A stretch of 64,000 bases of DNA from assembly GCA_036489975.1 (NCBI GenBank), contig DASXES010000135.1, forward strand, positions 62,001 through 126,000, read 5' to 3'. The stretch is from Roseiarcus sp036489975 (lineage in GTDB: Bacteria > Pseudomonadota > Alphaproteobacteria > Rhizobiales > Beijerinckiaceae). Below the pieces are notes generated by a model that searched no databases, was not told the origin of the DNA, and was given only the letters and a program-made list of their open reading frames with translations. Each line of letters begins with the position of its first letter. The stretch's first letter is position 1. Both the position numbers and the translations under genes were made by a program. This document shows, piece by piece, positions 41,358 through 50,531 of this stretch.

Positions 41358-42698
41358 TCAGGAAGGGTCCTTGCCTTCCTGCTTGAAGACCTTGATCCAG
41401 TCCTTGACCAACGAGTCGAGCGCCTGCTTCGACGTCCCCTTGTTGGCGACGACGTAATCATGGACGCGGTTCTGCATGTCGAGGAGGAGCGGGACGTAGA
41501 GCGGTTCGGCCCAGAAGTCCTTGACCATGCCCATCGACTCCACGAACGAGGGCGCGTAGGCGGCGCTCTTCTTATACGCGTCCGACTCAAGCACAGCCTT
41601 GGATGCCGACGCGCCGCCAAGATCCGTCCACTTCTGCTGAACCTCCGGCTGCGCAAACCACTTCACATAGGCCAGCGCATCGTCGACATTCTTCGAAGCC
41701 GCAACGACTGAAAGCCCCTGACCGCCGAGCTGAGTGAAATCGCCAGCCGGACCGGCCGGGTTCTTGAAGAACCCGATCTTGTCCCCGCCGACATTCGGGT
41801 CCTTGGCGAGGCCAGGAAAGAACGCATACCAGTTCATCTGCATCGCGACCTGGCCGGACTTGAAGGCGTCAAGACCCTCCGACATATAAGCGTTCGTCAG
41901 GCCCGGCGGCTGGCAGCAGGTAAACAGCTCCTTGTAGACGTCCATGCCTTTGGCGGCGCCTTCGGAGTTGACGAAGCCCTCCATGTGGTAGGGATCCTTC
42001 GGATCGCCATACTGGAAGCCGTAATTGTACATCGCGTTGGTGACGCCCATCGTGATGCCTTCCGAGCCTCGCTCGGTGAAGATGTACGAGCCATAGACTT
42101 TCTTGCCGTCGATCTCCTTGCCGGTGAAGAACTTCGCGATTTCAATGAGCTCGTCCCAGGTCTTGGGGGGCTCGAGCTCGCGATTGTACTTCGCCTTGAA
42201 TTCGGCGCGGAGCTCAGGCTTCGCGAACCAGTCCTTGCGATAGGTCCAGCCGACGGCGTCGGCCATCGCGGGCAGACCCCAGTAGTTCGGCGTATTCTTG
42301 GGCCATTCCGCATATCCGACGACGGTCGCCGGCAAGAACGTATCCATGGAGATCTTGTTCTTGTCGAAGAAGTCGTTGAGCTTGACGTACCACTTGTTCT
42401 CCGCGGCGCCGCCGACCCATTGGCTATCACCGATGATCAAGTCGCATTCGCTGCTGCGCGAGTTGAGCAGATTGATGAAATGGTCCGCGTAGCTCGTCCA
42501 CGGGACGAACTCGTGCTTCATCTGGATGCCGGTGGCCTTGGTGAAATCCTTGTCAAGCTCGACCAGCGCGTTCGCCGGGTCCCAAGCCGCCCAGCAGAGC
42601 GTAAGCGACTTGTCTTCCGCTCGGGCCGTTCCCGACCAGGCGAGCCCGGCGACGCTCACCGCGAGCGCTGCCGCCAATGACGTCTTGTGCCAATCCAT
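41358..42698 (-). CDS. Carbohydrate/polyol ABC transporter substrate-binding protein
   Basis: A 446-residue family 1 binding protein, first gene of the operon. The ATG at 42698 gives a signal peptide MDWHKTSLAAALAVSVAGLA with cleavage after GTARA. The mature protein has CWAAWDPANALVELDKDF and NLLNSRSSECDLIIGDSQW, then ITMGVTNAMYNYGFQYGD. Gene order (binding protein, two permeases, small membrane protein, two ATPases) resembles glycerol or polyol importers, and the link to dhaKLM suggests glycerol, dihydroxyacetone or a sugar whose breakdown yields dihydroxyacetone. Confidence 0.9.
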   Translation of the reverse strand: MDWHKTSLAAALAVSVAGLAWSGTARAEDKSLTLCWAAWDPANALVELDKDFTKATGIQMKHEFVPWTSYADHFINLLNSRSSECDLIIGDSQWVGGAAENKWYVKLNDFFDKNKISMDTFLPATVVGYAEWPKNTPNYWGLPAMADAVGWTYRKDWFAKPELRAEFKAKYNRELEPPKTWDELIEIAKFFTGKEIDGKKVYGSYIFTERGSEGITMGVTNAMYNYGFQYGDPKDPYHMEGFVNSEGAAKGMDVYKELFTCCQPPGLTNAYMSEGLDAFKSGQVAMQMNWYAFFPGLAKDPNVGGDKIGFFKNPAGPAGDFTQLGGQGLSVVAASKNVDDALAYVKWFAQPEVQQKWTDLGGASASKAVLESDAYKKSAAYAPSFVESMGMVKDFWAEPLYVPLLLDMQNRVHDYVVANKGTSKQALDSLVKDWIKVFKQEGKDPS

Positions 42699-42773
42699 CC
42701 CGTTTCCTCCTCTAAACGCCGCGCTCGAGGCGCGACGACCGCTCTTCACGTCCTCTCCGGGACGAGAATGAGA

Positions 42774-42826
42774 GTTTAGTATTTTGTTTAGTAGATAGTG
42801 AAGCCACTAAACTTTGCAGCTGTCAA
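42774..42826 (-). promoter_or_regulatory. Promoter/operator of the ABC-dha operon with three GTTTAGT boxes
   Basis: GTTTAGT occurs at 42774-42780 and 42786-42792 (12 bp apart), and its complement ACTAAAC at 42806-42812, so the last two form an inverted repeat with a 13-bp spacer. A TTGACA (-35) lies at 42826-42821 on the minus strand, overlapping the array side, and the first gene starts 76 bp further. It looks like a repressor-controlled promoter; the regulator is not identified. Confidence 0.45.
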
Positions 42827-42922
42827 GACGCAGTCCGGGACCGCCGTGGCCGACCCTGACATTAGCGTGAGCGGGAGTCGCGCGGGCAGCCGCGCGAGCC
42901 GCGAGGTCGGATGCTCAGAGCG

Positions 42923-43747
42923 TCAGAAAGTCGCCGTGGCGGGATCGGGCCCGATCCGGCCAGCAGGCGAATCGAGAGCTTCGATCCGCTTCATGTCCTC
43001 GGCGTCTAACCTGAAATCGAAAACGCCGATGTTCTCCTTCAGCCGCTCGAGCCGAACCGTTTTCGGAATGACGATGAGGCGGCTGTCGAGATGCCAGCGA
43101 ATGACCACCTGCGCGGGCGTCTTGCGATGCCTGGCGGCAATGTCGGCGATCGCAGGCTCGCCAAGCAAGCCGCCGCGGCCGAGCGGGCTCCACGATTCCG
43201 TCTTGATCCCGTGCTCATCGTGAAACGCGCGCAAAGCGCGTTGCTGAAACCGTGGATGAAGCTCGATCTGGTTCACCGAAGGCGTCACGCCCGTTTCGCC
43301 GATGACCCGTTCGAGGTGATCGCGGCTGAAGTTCGAGACGCCGATCGAGCGAACCCGTCCGTCCTTCCGCAGCCGGACGAACGCCTTCCAGCTTTCGACG
43401 TAGCGGTTCACGCGCGGGCGCGGCCAATGGATCAGGTACAAATCGAGCATGTCGCGGCGGAGCTTTTTGACGCTCTCGTCGAACGCGCGCATCGTTTCAT
43501 CGTAGCCGTGATCCTGATTGCCGAGTTTCGTGGTTACGAAGACATCCGTGCGACCAAGCAAGGCCTAACCGACGCCCTCCTCGTTTCGATACATCGACGC
43601 GGTGTCGACCAGGCGATAGCCTTCGTCGACCGCCAATTTGACGACCTCGTCCGTCGCGTCGGGGGGTGTCTGAAAGACCCCGAGCCCAAACTGCGGCATC
43701 GAAGCGCCGTCGTTGAGCACGACGATCGGTTGGACCTCACTGGTCAT
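42923..43747 (-). pseudogene. Aldo/keto reductase interrupted by an in-frame amber stop
   Basis: From the ATG at 43747 (MTSEVQPIVVLNDGASMPQF) the frame reads LVDTASMYRNEEGVG, then TAG at 43567-43565, and continues in the same frame as ALLGRTDVFVTTKLG to the normal end at 42923. The Asp and Tyr of the catalytic tetrad (VDTASMY) lie before the stop, the Lys (VTTKLG) and His (LYLIHWP) after it. Related enzymes have a Glu or Lys at the stop position and about five more residues before DVFVTTK, so there is a nonsense change plus a small deletion. It faces away from lhr, sharing a 150-bp divergent region. Confidence 0.8.
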
Positions 43748-43897
43748 TTCTGCTTTCCCGGGCTGTCGGAGGAACCCAGCCTTGCCCAAGTCGCCGCATT
43801 CGGCAAGCGAGCGCGGCGGGGGCGCCAAAGCTCGGCGCGGCGCCCTATATAGGAGGCCGGACGCCATCCTCACGCGTCCCTTGGGGAACCGAGCCGC

Positions 43898-46800
43898 TTG
43901 GACACCGACCTCGCTTCACTCCCAGTCGCGCGAGCGCCTTCGCGCCGGCTTAAGACGGCGTTGCGGCTGCCGGCAGCGATACGAACGCTGTTCCATCCGG
44001 CGGTCGCGAACTGGTTCGCCGGGAATTTCGCCGCGCCAACCCCCGCGCAGGTCGAAGCCTGGCCCGCGATCAAGGCCGGCCGCCACACCCTCATCGCCGC
44101 GCCGACGGGATCGGGCAAGACGCTCGCGGCCTTTCTGTCGGCGATCGACGATCTCGTGCGGCAGGGTCTCGAGGCGCCGCTCGCCGATGAGACGCAGGTC
44201 GTCTACGTTTCGCCCTTAAAAGCGCTGTCGAACGACATCCATCGCAACCTCGAAGCCCCGCTCGCCGGCGTCCAGGAGCAGCTGAGCCGCCTTGGGCTCC
44301 CCGATGTCGAAATCCGCGCCTGGGTCAGAACCGGCGACACGCCCTCATCCGAGCGCGAGAAGATGCGCCGCCGTCCGCCCCACATCCTGGTGACGACGCC
44401 GGAATCGCTCTACGTCCTGCTCGGCTCGCAATCCGGGCGCGCGATGCTGAAGACTGCGCGCTCGGTGATCGTCGACGAGATCCATGCCGTCGCGCCGAAC
44501 AAGCGCGGCGCCCATCTCGCGCTGTCGCTCGAGCGGCTCGCGGCATTGTGCGGCGACCGCCTGCAGCGCATCGGCCTCTCCGCCACGCAAAACCCGATTC
44601 GCTCCATCGCCGACTTCCTCGCCGGCGCCGCTCATGACGGCGGGCCCGCCGCGGAGGTTGCGATCATCGACGCGGGGCATCAGCGCCGGCGCGATCTGAG
44701 CCTCGAAGTTCCAGGCTCGCCGCTTGAATCGGTGATGTCGAAGGAAGTGTGGAGCGAAGTCTACGCCCGCCTGACGGAGCTTGTCGAGGAGCACCGCACC
44801 ACGCTCGTGTTCGTCAACACGAGGCGGATGGCCGAGCGCGTCGCGCGCGAGCTCACCGACCGTCTCGGCGAAGCGGCCGTGACAGCGCATCACGGCAGCA
44901 TGGCGAAGGAGCTCAGACTCGCGGCCGAGCAGAGGCTCAAGCGCGGTCAGCTCAAGGCGCTCGTGGCGACCGCGTCGCTCGAACTCGGCATCGACATCGG
45001 CGACGTCAATCTCGTCTGCCAGATCGGCTCGCCGCGCTCGATCGCGACCTTCCTGCAGCGCGTCGGCCGTTCCGGCCACGCCATCGGCGGCACGCCGAAG
45101 GGGCGCCTCTTTCCGCTTTCGCGCGACGATCTGGTCGAGTGCGTCGCGCTTATCGACAGCGTGCGGCGGGGCGAGCTCGATCGGCTCGTGATCCCCGAGC
45201 GCCCGCTCGACGTGCTGGCGCAGCAGATCGTCGCGGAGGTGGCCGCGCAGGATTGGCCGGAAAGCGAGCTTTACGATCGGCTGCGGCGCGCCTGGCCGTT
45301 TCGTTCGCTCGCACGCGAGGACTTCGACGCCACGTCGCGCATGCTGGCCGAGGGCTTCGCCACCCGCAACGGCCGGCGTGGCGCGCTCATCCATCGCGAC
45401 GCAGTCAATCGGATGTTGCGCGGCAGGCGCGGCGCGCGGATGACGGCGCTGATGAGCGGCGGCACGATCCCCGACACGGCCGACTACCAGGTGCTGCTCG
45501 AACCCGAGAACCAGACCATCGGCACGGTCAACGAGGATTTCGCAGTCGAGAGCATGGCCGGGGACATCTTTCAGCTCGGCAACACGTCCTATCGCATTCA
45601 GCGGGTCGAGCGCGGCACGGTGCGGGTCGAGGACGCGAAGGGCCAGCCGCCCAACATTCCCTTCTGGCTCGGCGAGGCGCCGGGGCGCACGGACGAGCTT
45701 TCCGGCGCCGTCTCGCGCCTCCGCGCCGAGATCGCCGCGCGGCTCGCCGCCGACCGCTCAGGCGCCTCGGCAAGACGCTGGCTCGTTGAGCAGGTCGGCG
45801 TCGTCACGCCCGCGGCCGATCAGCTCGTCGATCATCTCGCCGCGAGCCTTTCCGCCCTTGGCGTCATGCCGACGCAGGAAAAAATCGTCTTCGAGCGCTT
45901 CTTCGACGAAGCGGGCGGCATGCAGCTCGTCATTCACAGCCCCTTCGGCAGCCGCTTAAACCGCGCCTGGGGCCTGGCTTTGCGCAAGCGCTTCTGCCGC
46001 AAATTCAATTTCGAGCTTCAGGCGGCGGCGACGGAGGATCATATCGTCCTCTCGCTGACCACCGCGCATAGTTTCGAGCTTGGCGATGTCGCGCGCTATC
46101 TGCATTCCAACAGCGTGCGCCAAGTGCTCGTCCAGGCGATGCTGGACGCGCCGATGTTCACCACGCGCTGGCGCTGGGTCGCGGGCGTATCGCTTGCGCT
46201 GCCCCGCTTTCGCAGCGGCAAGAAGGTTCCCCCGCAGCTCCTGCGCATGCAGGCGGAGGACCTGGTCGCGGCGGTGTTCCCCGATCAGATCGCCTGCGCC
46301 GAGAATCTGGCCGGCGAGCGCGAGGTCCCCGACCATCCGCTCACCAATCAGGCGATCTCCGACTGCCTCAACGAGGCGATGGACATCGAGGGGCTGGAGC
46401 GCCTGCTGCGCCGCGTGGAGGCGGGCGACATCGAGGTCGTCGGGTGCGACCTGACGGAGCCTTCGCCGCTCGCGCTCGAGGCTTTGTCAGCGAGACCCTA
46501 CGCCTTCCTCGACGACGCGCCGCTCGAGGAGCGCCGCACGCAGGCTGTCATGGGCCGGCGCTGGCGCGACCCCGAGAGCGCGTCCGACCTCGGCCGGCTC
46601 GACCCAGAAGCAATCGCCAAGGTCGAGGCCGAAGCATGGCCCGATCCCGTCAACGCGGAAGAGCTGCATGACGCCCTGCTGTGGCTTGCCTGCCTGACCG
46701 AAACGGAGGCCCGCGCCAGCCCGAGCTGGAACGAATGGCTCGAGGCGCTGGCGCGCGAGAGACGCGTCACCCTGTTCAGGACGCCGCGGGCGGGTTTATG

Positions 46801-48319
46801 GATTCCGGCCGAACGGCTTGCGCAGTTCAAGGCCGTCTGGCCGCAGGCGAAGCTCGCGCCGGAAATCGACGCGCCCTCCGATCAGGCAGACATTGCGCCG
46901 CCTAGGGACGACGCGCTGGTCGAGATCCTGCGCGGCCGGCTCGAAGGTCTGGGGCCGGTCACGCCGACGGCGCTCGCCGCGCCGCTCGGGCTTGAGCCGG
47001 GCGCGATCGCCGCCGCGCTCGCCGCGCTCGAACACGACGGCGCCATTCTCAAGGGACGCTTCCGCGCCGGCGTCAACGACGAGCAATGGTGCGATCGGCG
47101 CCTCCTCGCGCGCATCCATCACTACACCGTGCGGCGGCTGCGCTCCGAAATCGAGCCGGTCGCGGCGCGCGACTTTCTCCGCTTCCTGTTCTCATGGGCT
47201 CATGTTTCCGAGGAAACGCGCCTTGAAGGACCCGAAGCGCTTCCCGTTGTCCTCAATGCGCTCGAAGGCTTCGAGGCCCCGGCGAAAGCCTGGGAGACCG
47301 AGATCCTGCCAGCGCGGCTCAAGGGCTACCAGGCCTCCTGGCTTGACGCCCAATGCCTGGCCGGGCGCACGTCCTGGGCCCGTCTGACGCCGCCGGCCGC
47401 CGCCAACGGCGCAAGCCGCGCACGTCACGCATCGCCGGTCGGCGCGACGCCGATCGCCCTCATCGAGCGGCGCCGCGCGCCCTTATGGATGGCGCTTGCG
47501 CCCTTGAACGGCGCGGCGCGATTGAGCGGGCGCGCGGAAGCCGTGCTCGACTGCTTCAAGGGACGCGGCGCGTTGTTCTTCGACGAACTCGTGGACCTCG
47601 CGCATCTCCTGCGCCATCAGCTTGAGGAGGCGCTGGGTGAACTCGTGGCGCTGGGGCTTGCGGGCTCGGACAGTTTCGCGGGGCTTCGCGCGCTCATCAC
47701 GCCGTCGAGCCAGCGCAAGCCCCTGCTCGCTGGCGCCAGGCGGCGCGGGCGCGTTATCGGCTTCGACATCGAGAGCGGCGGCCGCTGGGCGATGATCAAC
47801 CGCACCCAGCCGAAAGAGGGGGGCGAGGAGCTCCGGCGCCTGGCGACTGAACATGCGGCGCGCACGCTTCTCGAGCGTTACGGCGTCGTCTTCTGGCGCC
47901 TTCTCATGCAGGAGCCGGGCTGGCTGCCGCCGTGGCGCGATCTCCTGCGCGTCTACCGCCGGCTCGAGGCGCGGGGCGAAATTCGCGGCGGCCGATTCGT
48001 CGCCGGCTTCTCGGGCGAGCAATTCGCGCTGCCCGACGCGGTCGGGCTTTTGCGCGAGATGCGCCGGCGGCCGAAGTCGGGCGAATGGATTTCGCTCTCC
48101 GGCGCCGATCCGCTCAATCTGATTGGCATTCTCACGCCCGGGCAGAGGCTCGCAGCGCTGACCGCCAATCGGATCGTCTACCGGGACGGCCTGCCGGTCG
48201 CGGCTCTCACGGGCGGCAAGACCCAGTTTTTGACCGAGCTTGAGAGCGCCGACCAGTGGGAGGCCGAGAAGCGCCTCGTGCGGTCGGCGGCGCGCGGGCG
48301 GCTTGCGCATCTCGTGTGA
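43898..48319 (+). CDS. lhr: Large helicase-related protein Lhr
   Basis: Lhr is a 3'-5' superfamily 2 DNA translocase/helicase involved in DNA repair. The 1473-residue product is full length (E. coli Lhr is 1538). Motifs: Walker A APTGSGKT (68-75), DEIH box (193-196), SAT (228-230) and the RecA-2 motif TASLELGIDIGDVN with QRVGRSGHAIGG. The last 600 residues are the C-terminal domain found in long bacterial Lhr. The start is TTG at 43898; no good alternative is closer. A partial copy of its last 32 codons lies at 49408-49502. Confidence 0.93.
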   Translation: MDTDLASLPVARAPSRRLKTALRLPAAIRTLFHPAVANWFAGNFAAPTPAQVEAWPAIKAGRHTLIAAPTGSGKTLAAFLSAIDDLVRQGLEAPLADETQVVYVSPLKALSNDIHRNLEAPLAGVQEQLSRLGLPDVEIRAWVRTGDTPSSEREKMRRRPPHILVTTPESLYVLLGSQSGRAMLKTARSVIVDEIHAVAPNKRGAHLALSLERLAALCGDRLQRIGLSATQNPIRSIADFLAGAAHDGGPAAEVAIIDAGHQRRRDLSLEVPGSPLESVMSKEVWSEVYARLTELVEEHRTTLVFVNTRRMAERVARELTDRLGEAAVTAHHGSMAKELRLAAEQRLKRGQLKALVATASLELGIDIGDVNLVCQIGSPRSIATFLQRVGRSGHAIGGTPKGRLFPLSRDDLVECVALIDSVRRGELDRLVIPERPLDVLAQQIVAEVAAQDWPESELYDRLRRAWPFRSLAREDFDATSRMLAEGFATRNGRRGALIHRDAVNRMLRGRRGARMTALMSGGTIPDTADYQVLLEPENQTIGTVNEDFAVESMAGDIFQLGNTSYRIQRVERGTVRVEDAKGQPPNIPFWLGEAPGRTDELSGAVSRLRAEIAARLAADRSGASARRWLVEQVGVVTPAADQLVDHLAASLSALGVMPTQEKIVFERFFDEAGGMQLVIHSPFGSRLNRAWGLALRKRFCRKFNFELQAAATEDHIVLSLTTAHSFELGDVARYLHSNSVRQVLVQAMLDAPMFTTRWRWVAGVSLALPRFRSGKKVPPQLLRMQAEDLVAAVFPDQIACAENLAGEREVPDHPLTNQAISDCLNEAMDIEGLERLLRRVEAGDIEVVGCDLTEPSPLALEALSARPYAFLDDAPLEERRTQAVMGRRWRDPESASDLGRLDPEAIAKVEAEAWPDPVNAEELHDALLWLACLTETEARASPSWNEWLEALARERRVTLFRTPRAGLWIPAERLAQFKAVWPQAKLAPEIDAPSDQADIAPPRDDALVEILRGRLEGLGPVTPTALAAPLGLEPGAIAAALAALEHDGAILKGRFRAGVNDEQWCDRRLLARIHHYTVRRLRSEIEPVAARDFLRFLFSWAHVSEETRLEGPEALPVVLNALEGFEAPAKAWETEILPARLKGYQASWLDAQCLAGRTSWARLTPPAAANGASRARHASPVGATPIALIERRRAPLWMALAPLNGAARLSGRAEAVLDCFKGRGALFFDELVDLAHLLRHQLEEALGELVALGLAGSDSFAGLRALITPSSQRKPLLAGARRRGRVIGFDIESGGRWAMINRTQPKEGGEELRRLATEHAARTLLERYGVVFWRLLMQEPGWLPPWRDLLRVYRRLEARGEIRGGRFVAGFSGEQFALPDAVGLLREMRRRPKSGEWISLSGADPLNLIGILTPGQRLAALTANRIVYRDGLPVAALTGGKTQFLTELESADQWEAEKRLVRSAARGRLAHLV

Positions 48320-48475
48320 CCACGGTCTTTCAGCAGCCGTCCGCGCCGCTACGACCGCCGAACCACCACCCCCTTCCAATTGACATGTCGCGGCTGGTTT
48401 GTTGACCAAGACGCCGATAACCGACTGTCGCATGGTGGGGCGTGCGAATAGCCGTAATGAGGAGGGGGCTTCTCA

Positions 48476-49334
48476 ATGACCAAGCAGATTTTTTCTAGCG
48501 CGCCTTTCGTCGCTATCGCGCCCTCAATTTTCTGCGCATCGCCCGCGGCAGCCTCTGTCTGCTAACAATATCAATTCGATCGCAATTTCGACCGTCGGCA
48601 CCGTCTGCGCGGATGTGGACGTGCGTGCGTCAAATGGCACTCCAATGATCGAGCCTTCAACTCCGGTGATTACGGGTCCCACTGCCGCTGTTGTCGGGTC
48701 CGTGGGAGGGACTGGCGTCGGCGCCAACGCTTCCGCGTCGGTGGGCTTCGGAGAGGCCCATCTTTTCGGCAGCGCTTTCTACTACGCTGGCGACGACTTC
48801 ATGGGCGCGGTTGGCGACGCGTTTGCCAGCTTTACCGATGAGTTGACCATCGGCGCAAGCAACTCGACCGCGACGTTCACCTCGACGCTCGAAGGGGCAT
48901 TCATAGAGGGCAACGGTCAGGCACAGGTTCGCATGTATGATCTTACCGTTGGCGGGCCTGACTTGCTGGGAATCACCGAGTCTATATCTGCCGGCCTTCC
49001 TAGTGAAACATTCACTCGCGTCCTCACCCTGCAGGCTGGACACAGCTATTTACTGTATGACGCGATGGAGGCGAACGCCGACGCCATATCTTCCAACTTC
49101 AGTCACCCGGGTTTCAATGAGGTGGCCGACCTGAGCAATACGGGGCTTTTGTTCATCGACGCGCCCGCTGAAAGCATAACCTTCCTCAGCGGGCACAACT
49201 ACAGCACCGACGCCGGTACGGAGACGGGGGCCGTCCCCGAGCCATCCACTTGGGGCATGATGATCCTTGGTTTTGTCTCCATCGGTGCGATGGCCTATCA
49301 GCGAAAGTCCAGACTCGCCTTGATGGCGGCTTGA
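48476..49334 (+). pseudogene. PEP-CTERM secreted protein, frameshifted in the signal peptide
   Basis: An ATG at 48476 opens a signal peptide (MTKQIFSSAPFVAIAPSIFC then ASPAAASVC, stop at 48563-48565). The mature protein continues in another frame as ANNINSIAISTVGTVCADVD to the end at 49334. The break coincides with a doubled TCTG (48554-48561); removing one unit joins AAS to ANN. Without repair, only a product from a GTG at 48615 lacking the signal would be made. The C-terminus EPSTWGMMILGFVSIGAMAY plus RKSR is a PEP-CTERM sorting tag, processed by an exosortase. The body is Ser/Thr-rich with no known domain. Confidence 0.75.
48554..48561 (+). repeat. TCTG doubled in tandem (frameshift site)
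   Basis: TCTGTCTG interrupts the signal-peptide reading frame of the PEP-CTERM gene; a single TCTG restores it. Confidence 0.7.
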
Positions 49335-49407
49335 TCTCACGATCACGCTGGCGATTTCAGCCGACCCGCGATGGGTGTGATGGTGCGCATGTTGCGTTAC
49401 GCAAGCG

Positions 49408-49502
49408 CAGTTCCTGACCGACTTGAAGCCGCCGACCAGTGGGAGGCCGAGAAGCGGCTGGTGCGATCGTCCGCGCGCGGGCGGCTTGCCCGGTTCGTCT
49501 GA
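49408..49502 (+). pseudogene. Remnant of an lhr 3' end
   Basis: The 95 bp match the last 32 codons of lhr (48225-48319), including the shared tract GACCAGTGGGAGGCCGAGAA and the closing stop. One base is missing near 49421, so the frame is broken at its start; corrected, it reads QFLTDLEAADQWEAEKRLVR then SSARGRLARFV. The divergence from the resident lhr looks like that of another allele or species rather than of a fresh copy. Confidence 0.8.
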
Positions 49503-49753
49503 GGTGCGGAAGATGTTGCGGAATTTCGCTTCCGAAGCCGGCGGTCAGGCGAGGTCGCCATAACCCTGCCCGGCTATGGCCGGGCTTGGCTATGGGCCCG
49601 AGGATTATAGCGACCCCGAGCCCCAACGCGCGCACGGCTTATAAGTTTCATGGGGCCGAGCGGCGTCTACCGATCCGGAGGCCGTCAACAGAATGGGATC
49701 GGATCGTCCGGCCTGCGGCGCGGATCTCGACTGAAGTCGTCAGCGGCATAATC

Positions 49754-49768
49754 ACATATATTATATGT
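49754..49768. promoter_or_regulatory. Perfect AT dyad ACATATA-T-TATATGT
   Basis: A 7+1+7 inverted repeat 25 bp before repeat copy A. It resembles the dyads at 14385 and 19144. No gene start is near it. Confidence 0.3.
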
Positions 49769-49792
49769 TCAATATGCCCGAACAGGCCCGAC

Positions 49793-49863
49793 TTTGAGGG
49801 CGGAACTAAACGGGGTCATAATCCGCTGAAAACGTTGGGGCGCGCCGGTAAAATTGCGGCTAC
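49793..49863. repeat. Dispersed repeat, copy A
   Basis: This segment closely matches 55534-55605: TTTGAG-GCGGAACTAAA-GGGGTC, then TTGAAAAC-like and GGCGCCGGTAAAATTGC blocks are shared in order. Both copies follow AT-rich palindromes and lie in gene-free gaps. It may be the end of a lost IS element. Confidence 0.65.
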
Positions 49864-50025
49864 GCTCAGGCGCGCGCCGCAGCGTGGCGTTCGGCCGGCG
49901 TCGGAACTCTTCCGAATTGACCCCGGGCGCTCCGTTTGCTAGCCAAGCCCGCGATAAGGAAAACCTCGGTTGGACATGCGCCGGCTGGAAAGCGTTTGAA
50001 TGACCGAAACGAAGAGGGGGCGCCG

Positions 50026-50490
50026 GTGAGGATTGCACGGAGTGGCGGCGCGCTGGCGCTCATCTGTCTCACTTCAGCTTTTCTGGTTGGCTGCGCCCCG
50101 TCGACGCCCCCTACCCCCGCGATCATCGCGCCCGCTGTCAGCGCCGATCAGCTGGTCGGCAAGTGGGGTTTCGCCGCCTACCACAGGGACGAGGACCGGG
50201 CCCGCACGACCAAAGAGGCGGCGGCGCAGTGCAACAAGCCTTACGTCATCGACAAGGGCCCGAATGGCGGCGTGATGATGAACATGGCCGACCAGAAGGA
50301 ATTGTCGGAACTGGTCCTCAAAGGTGGACCGACCGGCCAGACTTATCTCGGGCCGCCCGGCGACGCCGGCACGGCTGACGATCGCATCGTCACCAATGTC
50401 GACTCCAACTCGTTCACGACGGTCTGGGTCGATCCCGACAATGCGAGCCGCTATGGCACGTCGGTTTACGTGCGGTGCGGAAAGCGCTAA
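50026..50490 (+). CDS. Putative lipoprotein
   Basis: A 154-residue protein from the GTG at 50026. The N-terminus VRIARSGGALALICLTSAFL ends in the lipobox LVGC (Cys at about residue 24), so it should be lipidated. The mature part has LVGKWGFAAYHRDEDRARTT and ends TSVYVRCGKR. I recognise no named domain; similar small lipoproteins are common in Hyphomicrobiales. It is 41 bp upstream of an L,D-transpeptidase on the same strand. Confidence 0.75.
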   Translation: MRIARSGGALALICLTSAFLVGCAPSTPPTPAIIAPAVSADQLVGKWGFAAYHRDEDRARTTKEAAAQCNKPYVIDKGPNGGVMMNMADQKELSELVLKGGPTGQTYLGPPGDAGTADDRIVTNVDSNSFTTVWVDPDNASRYGTSVYVRCGKR

Positions 50491-50531
50491 TCAGCGATTC
50501 ATTCTGGAATTCGACCTTCAACGGAGCCTAC

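Larger units (their letters stand above)
49335..50025. other. 690-bp gap with lhr remnant, AT dyad and a dispersed repeat
   Basis: No intact gene is seen. It holds an lhr 3'-end remnant (49408-49502), a hairpin GCCCGGC-TATG-GCCGGGC (49568-49585), a perfect dyad ACATATA-T-TATATGT (49754-49768) and one copy of a 72-bp repeat (49793-49863). The composition and fragments suggest a junction left by insertion and deletion. Confidence 0.6.

Noticed and set aside
43559..43570. TAG in the aldo/keto reductase read as pyrrolysine or programmed read-through
   Set aside because: No pyrrolysine genes or read-through context are seen, related enzymes have an ordinary residue there and a small deletion is adjacent; a nonsense mutation is simpler.
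44345..45394. Long minus-strand frame inside lhr
   Set aside because: Shadow of the helicase core, whose Walker A and DEIH motifs are on the plus strand.
49568..49585. Perfect GCCCGGC/GCCGGGC hairpin as terminator
   Set aside because: No T-run and no intact gene immediately upstream; left as part of the gap description.
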